DNA of 64,000 nt from Oscillospiraceae bacterium (GCA_017538965.1 JAFYHU010000015.1:98491-162490); one strand, 5' to 3'. Shown: positions 42,266 through 51,461, numbered from the stretch's first letter. Numbers and translations are program-made. Notes: generated from the letters alone by a model not told the origin.

Positions 42266-42970
42266 TTATTTGATCAAGTCATTTACGACCTCATTCGCCA
42301 GCAGAAGGCCGGCGGCGGCGGGAACAAAGGCCGTGGAACCGGGGACGGAAGGATCTGTTTCGTCTCCCGCGCCGGCAAACGGTACGGCCGGTTCTTCCGG
42401 AGACCAAACCACCTTCAGGTGCTCGATGCCGCGTTTTCGGCATTCTTTGCGCATGATGCGCGCCAGCGGGCAGACGGAGGTCTCATAGAGATCCGACACT
42501 CTCAGCTGCGCAGCCTGTCTTTTGTTTCCCGTCCCCATGGCCGAGATGACCGGAACTCCGGCCGCCTGCGCCCGTTCGATGATCAGGAGTTTTGCCGTGA
42601 CGGTATCCACGGCATCCACGACATAGTCGAAAAGCGAGAAGTCGATGCGGTCCGCGGTTTCGGGAAGAAAGAACAGACAGTGCACGGTCACGGAGCAGTC
42701 GGGATGGATGTCAAGCACGCGTTCGCGGGCGACATCGGCCTTGAACCTGCCCAGCGTGGACTGCAGAGCGAGAATCTGCCGGTTCAGGTTGCTGACGGCG
42801 ATTGTATCATGGTCGATCAGGTCCAGGGCACCGACCCCGGATCTGGCCAGCGCTTCGACCGCGTAGCCGCCGACTCCGCCCAGGCCGAAAACCGCCACGC
42901 GGGACGACCGCAGCTTCTCCATGGCCGCGCTGCCGACAATCCGTTCGGTCCTTGCAAAGGGGCTGTCCAT
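42266..42970 (-). CDS. tcdA: tRNA threonylcarbamoyladenosine dehydratase (TcdA/CsdL, ThiF family)
   Basis: 234 residues from ATG at 42970. It has the E1-like nucleotide site VFGLGGVGGYAVEALARSG near 26-44, DHDTIAVSNLNRQILAL, and DAVDTVTAK with the adenylating Asp. The family cyclises t6A37 to ct6A in tRNA. The start codon overlaps the gltX stop (TAATG), so the two are translationally coupled. A 53-codon extension upstream inside gltX is rejected. Confidence 0.93.
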   Translation of the reverse strand: MDSPFARTERIVGSAAMEKLRSSRVAVFGLGGVGGYAVEALARSGVGALDLIDHDTIAVSNLNRQILALQSTLGRFKADVARERVLDIHPDCSVTVHCLFFLPETADRIDFSLFDYVVDAVDTVTAKLLIIERAQAAGVPVISAMGTGNKRQAAQLRVSDLYETSVCPLARIMRKECRKRGIEHLKVVWSPEEPAVPFAGAGDETDPSVPGSTAFVPAAAGLLLANEVVNDLIK

Positions 42971-44460
42971 TATTCCGCCTGCAGCTTGTTCAGGCCGATC
43001 CGCAGACGGCGCAGCGTTTCCTCTTTTCCGAGGATGCGGCAGATTTCGACCGCGCCGCCGGGCGTCACCGCCTTCCCTGCCGCCGCAATCCTCACCGGCC
43101 ACATGACCTTGGCGTTCTTGACTTCCCACTCTTCCGCGAGGGAGGTCATGGCGCCGAGGATTTCTTCATCGATCCAGGCGGGCAGCGCTTCGAAACGCGG
43201 AATTATCGTCTGCAGCACCTGCCGCGAGCTCTCGGCATCCGATTTGGACTTCTTGTGCGTAAACAGCTCGGCATCATAGTCCGGCAGTTCATCAAAGAAG
43301 TCAAGCTTTTCAGGAATCTCGGTCAGAACTTCGGTGCGCTGCTGCAGCAGGGCCGCGATCGCAGCGGCATCCAGGTTTTCGTTCTTCACGGCCTGTCGGA
43401 TATAGGGTTCGGCAACTCGGGCAAATTTCTCCGGCGACATCGCGCGGATGTAGGCGGCGTTGAAGTAGCGCAGCTTCTCGATGTCGAAGATGGCCGGAGA
43501 TTTGGACACACCGGCGATGCTGAAGATGTCCTTCAGTTCTTCAAGGCTGTAGATTTCCCGCTCGCCGCCGGGGCTCCATCCCAGCAGGGCGACATAGTTG
43601 ATCACCGCATCCGTCAGATAGCCCTGCGCGATCAGGTCTTCATAGGACGGGTCGCCGTGCCGCTTGGACATCTTGTTGTGCGCGTCGCGCATGACCGGGG
43701 AGCAGTGCACGTACTTCGGAATGTCCCAGCCGAAGCCTTCATACAGCAGATTGTATTTCGGCGCCGAGGAGAGGTATTCGCTGCCCCGCACGACGTGGGT
43801 AATGCCCATCAGGTGATCGTCGACGACGTTGGCGAAGTTGTAAGTGGGCAGACCGTCGCGCTTCATCAGGACCTGGTCGTCCAGCGTACTGTTCTCGACA
43901 CGGATGTCGCCGAAGATCTCGTCGTGAAAGACCGTCTCGCCCTCCTGAGGGATCTTCTGGCGGATGACATAGGCTTCGCCCTCCGCCGCACGGCGGTCGG
44001 CCTCTGCGGGGTCCAGAGACCGGCAGGGGTCTTCCGCACGGGAAAACTCTCCGCTCTCCTCTTCGCTTTCGGCCTTCTCGCAGAAGCAGCGATAGGCGTG
44101 CCCGCGGGAAATCAGCAGTTCGGCATATTTCCCGTACAGTCCGCGCCGCTCGGTCTGGATATAGGGTCCGACCGGACCGCCGAGATCCGGACCTTCGTCG
44201 TGCGTCAGGCCGCATTCCTGCATGGTCTTATAAATAACATCCACTGCGCCTTCGACCAGACGGCCCTGGTCGGTATCCTCAATGCGGAGAATAAAGGTGC
44301 CGTCGGCGTGGCGGGCAATCAGCCAGGTATACAGCGCCGTCCGAAGATTTCCGACATGCATGTAGCCCGTCGGGGACGGCGCAAAGCGTGTACGGACCTT
44401 TCCTTTCGGGATTCTCGCTTCCATTTCATCAAACCAGCGGAGATCTGTGGTTTCAGGCAT
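42970..44460 (-). CDS. gltX: Glutamate--tRNA ligase
   Basis: 496 residues. Class I synthetase: RTRFAPSPTGYMHVGNLRTA with the HVGN form of HIGH near 36, the editing-free Zn region (CFCEKAESEEES), and NKMSKRHGD (KMSKS) near 264. The C-terminal anticodon-binding domain is complete. It charges tRNA-Glu and, in Firmicutes of this type, often tRNA-Gln as well. First gene of a two-gene operon with tcdA. Confidence 0.97.
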   Translation of the reverse strand: MPETTDLRWFDEMEARIPKGKVRTRFAPSPTGYMHVGNLRTALYTWLIARHADGTFILRIEDTDQGRLVEGAVDVIYKTMQECGLTHDEGPDLGGPVGPYIQTERRGLYGKYAELLISRGHAYRCFCEKAESEEESGEFSRAEDPCRSLDPAEADRRAAEGEAYVIRQKIPQEGETVFHDEIFGDIRVENSTLDDQVLMKRDGLPTYNFANVVDDHLMGITHVVRGSEYLSSAPKYNLLYEGFGWDIPKYVHCSPVMRDAHNKMSKRHGDPSYEDLIAQGYLTDAVINYVALLGWSPGGEREIYSLEELKDIFSIAGVSKSPAIFDIEKLRYFNAAYIRAMSPEKFARVAEPYIRQAVKNENLDAAAIAALLQQRTEVLTEIPEKLDFFDELPDYDAELFTHKKSKSDAESSRQVLQTIIPRFEALPAWIDEEILGAMTSLAEEWEVKNAKVMWPVRIAAAGKAVTPGGAVEICRILGKEETLRRLRIGLNKLQAE

Positions 44461-44514
44461 CTTGTTGTCCTCCCGTTCTTTTTCGCTTTCTCTATTTTAT
44501 TACCATTTTACCTG

Positions 44515-44543
44515 TTGTCAAGTTAAACTTAATCTGGTATAAT
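44515..44543 (+). promoter_or_regulatory. Promoter of trpS
   Basis: TTGTCA (44515-44520), a 17 bp spacer and a perfect TATAAT (44538-44543), about 40 bp before the trpS ATG. No T-box or trp leader structure is seen in this short leader. Confidence 0.8.
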
Positions 44544-44583
44544 AATTTGATTTTATCACAAGATATTGTAATGGAGAAACGAC

Positions 44584-45603
44584 ATGGATCAGCAAACTGA
44601 AGTGAAAAAGAAAGTCATGCTCTCGGGCATTCAGCCCTCCGGCGATCTGCATCTCGGCAACTATCTGGGCGCCGTGAAGAACTGGGCAGAACTCGCAGAG
44701 CAGTTTCAATGCTATTATTTCATGGCGGATCTGCACAGCATTACCGTGCGGCAGAATCCGGCGGATCTCCGCCGGCGCTCGATTTCGCAGCTGGCGCAGT
44801 ATATCGCCTGCGGGCTGGACCCGGAGAAGAACACGCTGTTTCTACAGAGTCATGTGCATGAGCATGCCGAACTGGGTTGGATTCTGAACTGCTATACGAT
44901 GTTTGGCGAGCTGAGCCGCATGACGCAGTTTAAGGATAAAAGTGCGAAGAACGCCGAGAATATCAACGGCGGTCTGTTCACCTATCCCGCGCTGATGGCG
45001 GCCGATATTCTGCTGTATCAGGCGGATTTCGTCCCGGTCGGGCAGGATCAGAAGCAGCACTGCGAGCTCACGCGGGACATCGCCATCCGCTTCAACAACA
45101 TCTACGGTCCCACCTTCACGGTTCCCGAACCCTATATTCCGAAAGTCGGCGCGCGTGTCATGAGTCTGTCGGTTCCCACTTCCAAGATGTCGAAGTCGGA
45201 CCCGCAGGGCTGTGTCTTCATCATGGACCCGCCGGAGGAGATCGCACGCAAGTTCAAACGCGCGGTAACCGATTCGGATACCGAAAACTGCGTCCGCTGG
45301 GATCCCGAGCAAAAACCCGGCGTGGCAAACCTCATGAACATCTATTCCGCGGTAACCGGGCTCAGCTTTGAACAGATCGAGCACGATTTCGCCGGAAAGG
45401 GCTACGGCGTCTTCAAGCCCACCGTCGGCGACGCCGTCATCGAGACGCTGCGGCCGATCCGTGAGGAGAGCAGCCGGATGATTGCAGAAAAAGAATACCT
45501 GCGCACGGTCTATACCGAAGGCGCTCAGCGCGCCTCCTCGGTCGCCCGCAGGACACTGCGCAAGGTTTACAAGCGCGTGGGTTTTGTGGAGAAGCCTTTC
45601 TGA
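44584..45603 (+). CDS. trpS: Tryptophan--tRNA ligase
   Basis: 339 residues. SGIQPSGDLHLGNYLGAVKN carries the HLGN form of HIGH (23-26), the tryptophan pocket is seen in LLYQADFVPVGQDQKQH, and TSKMSKSDP is the KMSKS loop near 200. It heads a two-gene unit with the WecA/TagO-like gene 38 bp downstream. Confidence 0.97.
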   Translation: MDQQTEVKKKVMLSGIQPSGDLHLGNYLGAVKNWAELAEQFQCYYFMADLHSITVRQNPADLRRRSISQLAQYIACGLDPEKNTLFLQSHVHEHAELGWILNCYTMFGELSRMTQFKDKSAKNAENINGGLFTYPALMAADILLYQADFVPVGQDQKQHCELTRDIAIRFNNIYGPTFTVPEPYIPKVGARVMSLSVPTSKMSKSDPQGCVFIMDPPEEIARKFKRAVTDSDTENCVRWDPEQKPGVANLMNIYSAVTGLSFEQIEHDFAGKGYGVFKPTVGDAVIETLRPIREESSRMIAEKEYLRTVYTEGAQRASSVARRTLRKVYKRVGFVEKPF

Positions 45604-45641
45604 GCAGCCGTGCTGCCATCAATCGATAACGGAGAATCAGC

Positions 45642-46691
45642 ATGAATATTTCTCTGGATTTCCCCGCATGGAAACTTTTGACGGGACCGCTCGTGGCCTT
45701 CCTTGTCTGTTTTCTGATGACGCCGCCCGTCAAGCGCTTCGCGGAAAACATCGGCGCCATCGACATTCCGAACGATCGCCGTATCAATACCCAACCGATC
45801 CCCCGCATGGGCGGTCTGGCCATCTTCTGCGGCTTTCTGATTTCGGCGCTTCTGTTTGTCGAGCTGGACATGCAGGTGATCGGTCTCCTGCTCGGATCCG
45901 TTACGATTGCCGTTTTCGGCATTCTGGATGACATTCTGGGTCTGAATCCCTGGATCAAGCTCGGGGGGCAGTTTCTGGCTGCTTTTGTCGCGATGCGCTG
46001 CGGCATTGTTTTTGATGTCATTTCGAACCCCGGTTTTCTGAACGCCGGAGATCAGATCTCGATCGGCTGGCTGTACGTCCCGTTTACCATTATCTGGATC
46101 GTTCTCTGCACCAATGCCGTGAATCTGATCGACGGGCTGGACGGGCTGGCCGTCGGCGTTTCTGCCATCAGCTCGGCTTCGATGATGGTGGTTTCGATGA
46201 TCGTGCCCATGTCAACCGGAAACGTCCCGCTGCTGCTGGCCTGCCTGACCGGCGCCTGCATCGGCTTTATGCCCTACAACATGAATCCCGCGAAGATCTT
46301 CATGGGCGATGTGGGCTCGCAGTTTCTGGGCTACGTACTGGCCTGCGTTTCGATCATGGGCCTGTTCAAGTTCCATGCGATCATCACCCTGATCGTCCCC
46401 TTCCTCGCCCTTGCGTTTCCGCTCTTCGACACGATATTTGCCTTTTTCCGCCGTATTCTGCACGGGCAGAGCCCGTTTCACGCTGACCGCGGGCATATTC
46501 ATCACAAGCTTCTTGCCAGCGGTCTCAGTCAGAAGCAGGCTGTGGCGACCCTGTACGGAGTCTCCGCCGTGCTGGGCATCATCGCCGTCATTATCGCAGG
46601 GCCCGGAACCGGCATCCGCATTGTCTGTTTTGCTCTGGCTTTCGTCATCTCGGTTTCCGTGTGGTTTTTCGTCTTTCGGAAGGGGAAATAG
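45642..46691 (+). CDS. Undecaprenyl-phosphate sugar-1-phosphate transferase (WecA/TagO/MraY superfamily)
   Basis: 349 residues with about ten membrane helices. Key motifs: PPVKRFAENIGAIDIPNDRR with the INTQPIPRMGGLA block, the Mg-binding FGILDDILGL, NAVNLIDGLDGLAVG, FMGDVGSQFLGY and the C-terminal HADRGHIHHKLL typical of WecA/TagO. It starts cell-wall polymer synthesis by moving a HexNAc-1-phosphate to undecaprenyl phosphate. TagO-like function in a Gram-positive is the likely role. Confidence 0.93.
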   Translation: MNISLDFPAWKLLTGPLVAFLVCFLMTPPVKRFAENIGAIDIPNDRRINTQPIPRMGGLAIFCGFLISALLFVELDMQVIGLLLGSVTIAVFGILDDILGLNPWIKLGGQFLAAFVAMRCGIVFDVISNPGFLNAGDQISIGWLYVPFTIIWIVLCTNAVNLIDGLDGLAVGVSAISSASMMVVSMIVPMSTGNVPLLLACLTGACIGFMPYNMNPAKIFMGDVGSQFLGYVLACVSIMGLFKFHAIITLIVPFLALAFPLFDTIFAFFRRILHGQSPFHADRGHIHHKLLASGLSQKQAVATLYGVSAVLGIIAVIIAGPGTGIRIVCFALAFVISVSVWFFVFRKGK

Positions 46692-46697
46692 TTTTCC

Positions 46698-46856
46698 CTC
46701 CCAATCAGCCTGTACCGTTTCGCGGCCAGGGAAGCTGTTGCCCCTGAACAAGCTCCTGCTGCCGCGATTCATTAAATTAACCAAAAAGCGCGGCGCAGGA
46801 GTTTGGTGCGAGGGACATGTTTCTCTTCCGCGCAATTGCAGACAGTTACGGACGGG
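46698..46856 (+). repeat. Dispersed intergenic repeat, copy B (module 1 plus the end of module 2)
   Basis: CTCCCAATCAG, CCGTTTCGCGGC, GAAGCTG and GCCGCGATT (module 1, 46698-46769), then GGTGCGAGGGACA, CTTCCGCGCAATTGCAGA and GTTACGGACGGG (the end of module 2). Compared with the copy at 50507-50779 the middle of module 2 is deleted. It fills the gap between two convergent genes. Confidence 0.8.
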
Positions 46857-46883
46857 AATGAAACACAGATATCAATAATTTCT

Positions 46884-47468
46884 CTATTTCCGGCAGAGTG
46901 TATGGATACGCTCTGCCAGTTTTTTTGGTGCCAGATGCTTCTCGCTCATCTCGAGCAGGCGCTGGGCGAGGTCCTGCGGCATGCGCGCAAACTCCTCGTC
47001 GCGCAGCTGCATCAGGATTTGGAAGAAGGAGTCGGTCTCGGCACTCTGCTTTCCCGATCCCGGCAGATCCGACAGCCACTCGGCATCTCCGAAATGCCTG
47101 TTTTCGGTCTCCCGGTTCAGCGATATGCCGACCGTCCGGCAGAAGCGCCCGAGAATCCGCTCGCTCAGCGCATCCTCCGCCCGGATTTCCTGCGGTGCTT
47201 CGCCGCGCAGGACGAGCGCCTGGGCAAAGGGCTGCAGCAGGCTGTCGTAGGCGCCGTCATCACCGGAAGAAAAAGTCAGAAGGCGTTCTCCCTTCGGGCT
47301 GACGGCAGCGAGAATCACGGCGGCGCTGTCGTCCCCTTCGCCGCTCAATGAGAAACGCCGGGTGCCGCAGAACCAGATGCCCTGTTTCTGCATGCGGCGG
47401 ACGGTCTCGGTCAGCACCTCGTTTTCCAGTTCCGGTCCCTGCGTCATGAGCGTTTTCCCTTCTGCCAT
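46884..47468 (-). CDS. Hypothetical protein downstream of a D,D-carboxypeptidase gene
   Basis: 194 residues from ATG at 47468 with GGAGG 8 bp upstream; the longer frame to 47648 lies inside the carboxypeptidase gene. It has two halves: an N-terminal beta-rich part (GIWFCGTRRFSLSGEGDD, then AAVILAAVSPKGERLLTFSS) and a helical C-terminal part ending HLAPKKLAERIHTLCRK. No signal peptide. I do not recognise the family. Operon position suggests a cell-envelope link, nothing more. Confidence 0.7.
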   Translation of the reverse strand: MAEGKTLMTQGPELENEVLTETVRRMQKQGIWFCGTRRFSLSGEGDDSAAVILAAVSPKGERLLTFSSGDDGAYDSLLQPFAQALVLRGEAPQEIRAEDALSERILGRFCRTVGISLNRETENRHFGDAEWLSDLPGSGKQSAETDSFFQILMQLRDEEFARMPQDLAQRLLEMSEKHLAPKKLAERIHTLCRK

Positions 47469-47506
47469 CTGTATTTCCTCCCGATGAAAGAATCGTTCCG
47501 CCTGTC

Positions 47507-48844
47507 TCAGGCTGCCTGGGCTTTTGCGTAGCGCAGGAGAATCTCGGCCGCCTGACCGCGAAGCTCCGCCGTTTCGGCACCCATCAGGATGAGCACAATC
47601 GTATGCGTTCCGTCCCCGCGGCTGACAGGCATGGACGCCGCGACGCAATAGCCCGCACGGTTGGTATGCCCTGTCTTCAGGCCGTCTACGCCCTCGAGAT
47701 TGTACACCAGCGGATTGGAGTTGACCGTCCAGTAATCATTCAGGCTCGGCATGTGGGCCAGCTGCTTTGATGTGATCCAGGTGATCTCGGGGTAATTCTT
47801 CAGAATATACCGGCACAGGCGGAAAAGATCTTCGGCGCTCATCAGGTTCTGCCGTTTGACCGGGATGGCAGCATCGGTATAGGAAGGCAGCCCGTTGCAG
47901 TTCCACATGGTTGCCGTTGAAAGGCCGAGTTCCTGCGCCCGCTGATTCATGCGCGCGACGAAAGACGCCTCATCTCCGCAGGTGTATTCGGCAAGGGCCA
48001 GCGCGCTCTCGTTGGAGCTTGCGATCAGCATGGCTTCAAGCAGTTCCTGGAAAGGTACCTCGGTCCCGGCGTTCAGCGTAACCATGCCGTCGCCGGAGCG
48101 CGAGATCTTCTGGGCATTTTCCGAGATGGGAACCATGCCGTTTTCGTTGATTCCCCGCTCGCGGGCGGCTTCCTTCAGAATTACATAGCTCAGAAGCTTA
48201 CTGAGGCTGGCACAGGGAACGGCCGTCTGGCTGTTGCGCTGAAACAGCACTTCTCCGGTGTCAGCGTCCGCGAGGTAAATACTGCCGACGCCGTCAAAAA
48301 AACCTGCGCTCAGGAGAGCATAGGGATCCGCGTGAAAGCTTTCCCCCGTGTTCAGGGAAAAACTCCCGTCCGCTTCGCGCACCAGGTTCAGATCCAGCAT
48401 CAGCTGCAGATCCGTCACGCTCAGATACAGATCGCCGTTCTGGGGATTGAAGCTGTAGTACTTCCGTTCGTTTCCGTCAACCTGCAGGCGGTTGCGGGAC
48501 AGGTTCATCGAAACAACCGGGCTCTGCTTCGGCAGGCCTTCCGCTCCGGATGCCATGACTGCCGATTGACCGCGGATAACGGTGAAGACTTCCCCGTCAG
48601 CGGTTGACATAACACGTTCAAAGCGAAACTGTTTGTCTGTTCCTGAGAGTGCCGCTGCTGCGTCCGTCAGGGACAGAAAGACGTTTTTTTCATATGAGCC
48701 GTCCAGGGCCCGGACGTCTCTGGGACTGCCGTCGACGATCAGCGTCTGGGCATAGGGCTGGATGTCGGCCCAGGCCTGCGTCGGCAGTGCGAAGGCGGAC
48801 AGAAGCAGAAGGACTGTCAGAAATGCCGAAAGCTTCTTTTTCAT
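47507..48844 (-). CDS. D-alanyl-D-alanine carboxypeptidase (S11 family, DacF-like) with copper amine oxidase-like N-terminal domain
   Basis: 445 residues with a cleavable signal peptide (LTVLLLLSAFALPTQAWA). Residues about 35-165 resemble a copper-amine-oxidase-N or stalk domain (VDGSPRDVRALDGSYEKNVF and ...NGDLYLSVTDLQLMLDL). The S11 peptidase domain follows: active-site SLSK (near 210), SSNESA (SxN, near 275), and KTGHTNRAGYC (near 385). It trims peptidoglycan pentapeptides outside the cell. No C-terminal amphipathic anchor is obvious. It is followed by a hypothetical gene and preceded by mnmA with a 4 bp overlap. Confidence 0.92.
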   Translation of the reverse strand: MKKKLSAFLTVLLLLSAFALPTQAWADIQPYAQTLIVDGSPRDVRALDGSYEKNVFLSLTDAAAALSGTDKQFRFERVMSTADGEVFTVIRGQSAVMASGAEGLPKQSPVVSMNLSRNRLQVDGNERKYYSFNPQNGDLYLSVTDLQLMLDLNLVREADGSFSLNTGESFHADPYALLSAGFFDGVGSIYLADADTGEVLFQRNSQTAVPCASLSKLLSYVILKEAARERGINENGMVPISENAQKISRSGDGMVTLNAGTEVPFQELLEAMLIASSNESALALAEYTCGDEASFVARMNQRAQELGLSTATMWNCNGLPSYTDAAIPVKRQNLMSAEDLFRLCRYILKNYPEITWITSKQLAHMPSLNDYWTVNSNPLVYNLEGVDGLKTGHTNRAGYCVAASMPVSRGDGTHTIVLILMGAETAELRGQAAEILLRYAKAQAA

Positions 48845-49959
48845 CTTGCTGCGTTCTCCTTTCTGCTGAAAAGGATCGTCCCTCCGGCCAGAACCGTTTC
48901 GCCGGACTCGTCATAGACCACGGCGGCCTGTCCGGGCGCGGGCGCGCGCTGCGGCGCGTCAAAGCGGATGATCAGCCGGTCCCCTTCCTGCTCAACGGCA
49001 GCGGGACGTTCCGGCTGGCGGTAGCGCAGGCGGACCCGTCCGCGGATGGATTTTTCCAGCGGCCGGCCCGAGAGGACGTTGACCCGGTCGGCGACGACGG
49101 TGTCGATCATCAGCTCTTCTTCCCTGACCAGCGTGACCGTGTTGTTCACCGGGTCGATGGCGGAAACATAGAGCTTGGTCTCGGCCGGGACACCCAGACC
49201 GCGCCGCTGGCCGACGGTATAGTGAATGATGCCCCGGTGTCTGCCGAGAACACGTCCGTCCGGACTGATGAAATCCCCCTCGAGAAAGCGCCGCCCCAGC
49301 CGTCGTTCGATGAAAGCGGCATAGTCGCCGTCCGGCACGAAACAGATGTCCTGGCTGTCCGGTTTGCCGGCATTGAGAAAGCCGTGCCGCTGAGCCATTT
49401 CCCGGGTCTGCTGCTTTTCCAGCTCTCCCAGCGGGAAGAGAGTATGCGCAAGCTGTTCCTGCGTCAGGGTATACAGCACATAGCTCTGATCTTTGGAGAG
49501 ATCTCTGGCCTTCTTCAGAGAATAGCGTTCGCCGTCAAAGCAGATGCGGGCATAGTGCCCGGTTGCGACGGCGCCGCAGCCGAGGATCTTTGCCCGCTCA
49601 TAGAGGCGGTCAAACTTGAGGCAGCGGTTGCAGTCTATACAGGGGTTCGGCGTTTTCCCTTCGGCATAGCTCTGCGCAAAGGGTTCCATGATCTCGCGTT
49701 CAAAGGCGTCGGAGAAGTTGAAGACGTAATAGGGCATCCCCAGCCGGAAGGCGACGCTCCGCGCGTCTTCGACCCCGTCCAGGCTGCAGCAGCTCTTCTC
49801 GGCTTCCGTCACCGACTCCGTCCGAAACAGCTTCATGGTGCAGCCGACGCAGTCATAGCCCTGTTCTTCCAGAAGCAGGGCTGCTACGCTGCTGTCGACC
49901 CCGCCGCTCATCGCGACCAGGACTTTTTTTGCGTCACCGGGGACGGTTTTCACGGACAC
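48841..49959 (-). CDS. mnmA: tRNA-specific 2-thiouridylase MnmA
   Basis: 372 residues from a GTG at 49959, 9 bp after AGAGGG. The frame is open further up, but that part lies in the promoter of dtd. The PP-loop is VAMSGGVDSSVAALL near 13-27. The catalytic cysteines are in NPCIDCNRCLKF (near 110) and SQDICFVPDGDY (near 205). It puts the 2-thio group on the wobble uridine of Glu, Gln and Lys tRNAs. It overlaps the carboxypeptidase gene by 4 bp. Confidence 0.96.
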   Translation of the reverse strand: MSVKTVPGDAKKVLVAMSGGVDSSVAALLLEEQGYDCVGCTMKLFRTESVTEAEKSCCSLDGVEDARSVAFRLGMPYYVFNFSDAFEREIMEPFAQSYAEGKTPNPCIDCNRCLKFDRLYERAKILGCGAVATGHYARICFDGERYSLKKARDLSKDQSYVLYTLTQEQLAHTLFPLGELEKQQTREMAQRHGFLNAGKPDSQDICFVPDGDYAAFIERRLGRRFLEGDFISPDGRVLGRHRGIIHYTVGQRRGLGVPAETKLYVSAIDPVNNTVTLVREEELMIDTVVADRVNVLSGRPLEKSIRGRVRLRYRQPERPAAVEQEGDRLIIRFDAPQRAPAPGQAAVVYDESGETVLAGGTILFSRKENAAR

Positions 49960-50039
49960 CTTTACGGACCCTCTTTTGTTTTTCAGACTTCTGTGATAGA
50001 ATAGCACAAAAAAGAAAAGAAGAAAAGAGGTTCGCAAAA

Positions 50040-50483
50040 ATGCGCGCTGTTGTCACAAGAGTCAATCATGCCTCCGTCCGCATTGACGGGGAAATCCACG
50101 GACAGATCGGAAAGGGTCTGCTGGTGCTGCTGGGCGTTCATCGGGACGACACCGAAAAAGAAGCCTCGAAAATCGCGGACAAGATCTGCGGCCTGCGAAT
50201 TTTCGAGGATGAAGTCGGAAAGATGAATCTCTCGCCCGACAAGATCGGCGCCGAGCTTCTGATCATCAGCCAGTTTACGCTTTTTGCAGACTGCCGCTCA
50301 CGCCGTCCGGGCTTCTCGCTGGCCGCGCGGCCCGAAACCGCCGTCCCTCTCTACGAGCAGGTGATCCGGGAATGCCGGGAGCGGGGCTTTACGGTTCAGA
50401 CCGGCGTGTTTGCCGCCGAGATGATGGTGGACTCCGAAAACGACGGCCCGGTCACCATTCTTCTGGACACCAACGAACTATAA
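50040..50483 (+). CDS. dtd: D-aminoacyl-tRNA deacylase
   Basis: 147 residues from ATG at 50040, with AAGAGG upstream; the longer frame from 49929 runs through the divergent mnmA start. It contains MRAVVTRVNHASVRIDGEIH, the catalytic SQFTLFADCRSRRPGFSLAA and the NDGPVT motif (NG(x)P in other members). It frees tRNA from D-amino acids. Its -10-like TAGAAT lies about 45 bp upstream. Confidence 0.96.
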   Translation: MRAVVTRVNHASVRIDGEIHGQIGKGLLVLLGVHRDDTEKEASKIADKICGLRIFEDEVGKMNLSPDKIGAELLIISQFTLFADCRSRRPGFSLAARPETAVPLYEQVIRECRERGFTVQTGVFAAEMMVDSENDGPVTILLDTNEL

Positions 50484-50506
50484 GAAACGTGATTTACGGC
50501 GGCTGA

Positions 50507-50779
50507 CTCCCAATCAGGTTATGCCGTTTCGCGGCAAGAGAAGCTGCTGCCCCTGACCGACCGGTTTCTGCCGCGATTAAGGATAATAAGAATCCCCGAT
50601 AGAAAGCCCAGCGGAGCGGGTTTCCATCGGAGAGCGACGAGCAGCGAAATGAGCAAGCTTTCCCGACGCTTCGGGGAAGCGAATCGATATGGAGCTTGTG
50701 AGGAGCAAGCGCAGAGGAGAAACCTCAGTGCGAGGGGTTGGCTTCTCTTCCGCGCAATTGCAGATACTTACGTACGGGC
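50507..50779 (+). repeat. Dispersed intergenic repeat, copy C (modules 1 and 2, most complete)
   Basis: Module 1 (50507-50580): CTCCCAATCAG, CCGTTTCGCGGC, GCTGCTGCCCCTGA and GCCGCGATTAA. Module 2 (50595-50779): CCCGATAGAAAGCCCAG, CGACGAGCAGCG, GACGCTTC, GGAGCTTGTGAGGAG, CGCGCAATTGCAGATA and TACGGGCG. Copy A has only module 2, in inverted orientation. No gene lies in the 300 bp gap between dtd and the XRE gene. Confidence 0.85.
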
Positions 50780-50804
50780 GTTTTAAGACGCCCTTTTATT
50801 TTTT
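50776..50804 (+). terminator. Intrinsic terminator at the end of repeat copy C
   Basis: GGGCGT-TTTAAG-ACGCCC followed by TTTTATTTTTT. It overlaps the stop codon of the convergent XRE gene. Confidence 0.85.
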
Positions 50805-51461
50805 CATGTTCTGGAGCTTGCCAAGGAGGGCGCCGAGCAGACCATCATCGCCGGTGCTGCCGGGGTTCATCAGCATGGGCAGTATGTCGCCCAGTTCCAG
50901 ACTTTCGCCCTTCAGAATCCGCGTTGCCAGCTTCTTGCTGTCCGCGCCGGCAGCACGGTAGAGTTCCAGGAACTTCTGCTCCGCCGGAGTCAGGGTCTTG
51001 GCTGCGGACGAGGTCTTCGCTGCTGTTGTTGTCTTTGCGGCGGTAGATGTCTTGGCCGCAGTCGACGTTTTTGCCGCAGCGGAAGTCTTCTTCGCAGCGG
51101 TGCCTGTCTTTGCTGCCGAAGAGGTCCCGGCTGCAGTCGACGTTTTCGCAGCCGTCTTCTTCGCTGTTGTGGTTTTCGCAGCCGTTGTCTTTGATGCGGC
51201 CGATGTTTTTGCTGCCGCGGATGTTCTGGCCGCCGTTGCGGCCGAGCCGCCCTTCGGCGCTTCCAGAAGCGATTTCTGGGTGATGCCGAGCGCCTTCGCA
51301 ATCGCTCTCAGCTGGGCATCGCTCAGGTCCTTCTCTCCGCGTTCTGCCTTCCCGATATCGCTGCCGCTCAGGCCGTCAATCGCAGAGGCCAGCTGCTCCT
51401 GGGAAAGTTTCTTTGCCGTCCGGGCTTCCCGAATCAGGGTCCCGACTTTTTTTGCTGCCAT
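50796..51461 (-). CDS. XRE-family HTH protein with histone H1-like Ala/Lys/Thr repeat tail
   Basis: 221 residues. Residues 5-65 are a clear XRE HTH (IREARTAKKLSQEQLASAID, then GLSGSDIGKAERGEKDLS). Residues about 70-160 are a low-complexity region built of AAKT, SAAAKT and STAAKT units with Lys about every fifth position, like histone H1 or HU-tail proteins. The C-terminal 60 residues (LTPAEQKFLELYRAAGADSK, then ILKGESLELGDILPMLMN) form a separate helical domain. It may be a nucleoid-associated regulator. GAGGAG precedes the ATG. The repeat DNA is GC-rich and could vary in length by slippage. Confidence 0.85.
   Translation of the reverse strand: MAAKKVGTLIREARTAKKLSQEQLASAIDGLSGSDIGKAERGEKDLSDAQLRAIAKALGITQKSLLEAPKGGSAATAARTSAAAKTSAASKTTAAKTTTAKKTAAKTSTAAGTSSAAKTGTAAKKTSAAAKTSTAAKTSTAAKTTTAAKTSSAAKTLTPAEQKFLELYRAAGADSKKLATRILKGESLELGDILPMLMNPGSTGDDGLLGALLGKLQNMKK

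Noticed and set aside
46741-46880. Small proteins in the dispersed repeats (for example reading ...SLPRNCRYLRTG)
   Set aside because: The same frame appears in each copy because the DNA repeats; there is no ribosome binding site and the frame is not kept across all copies.
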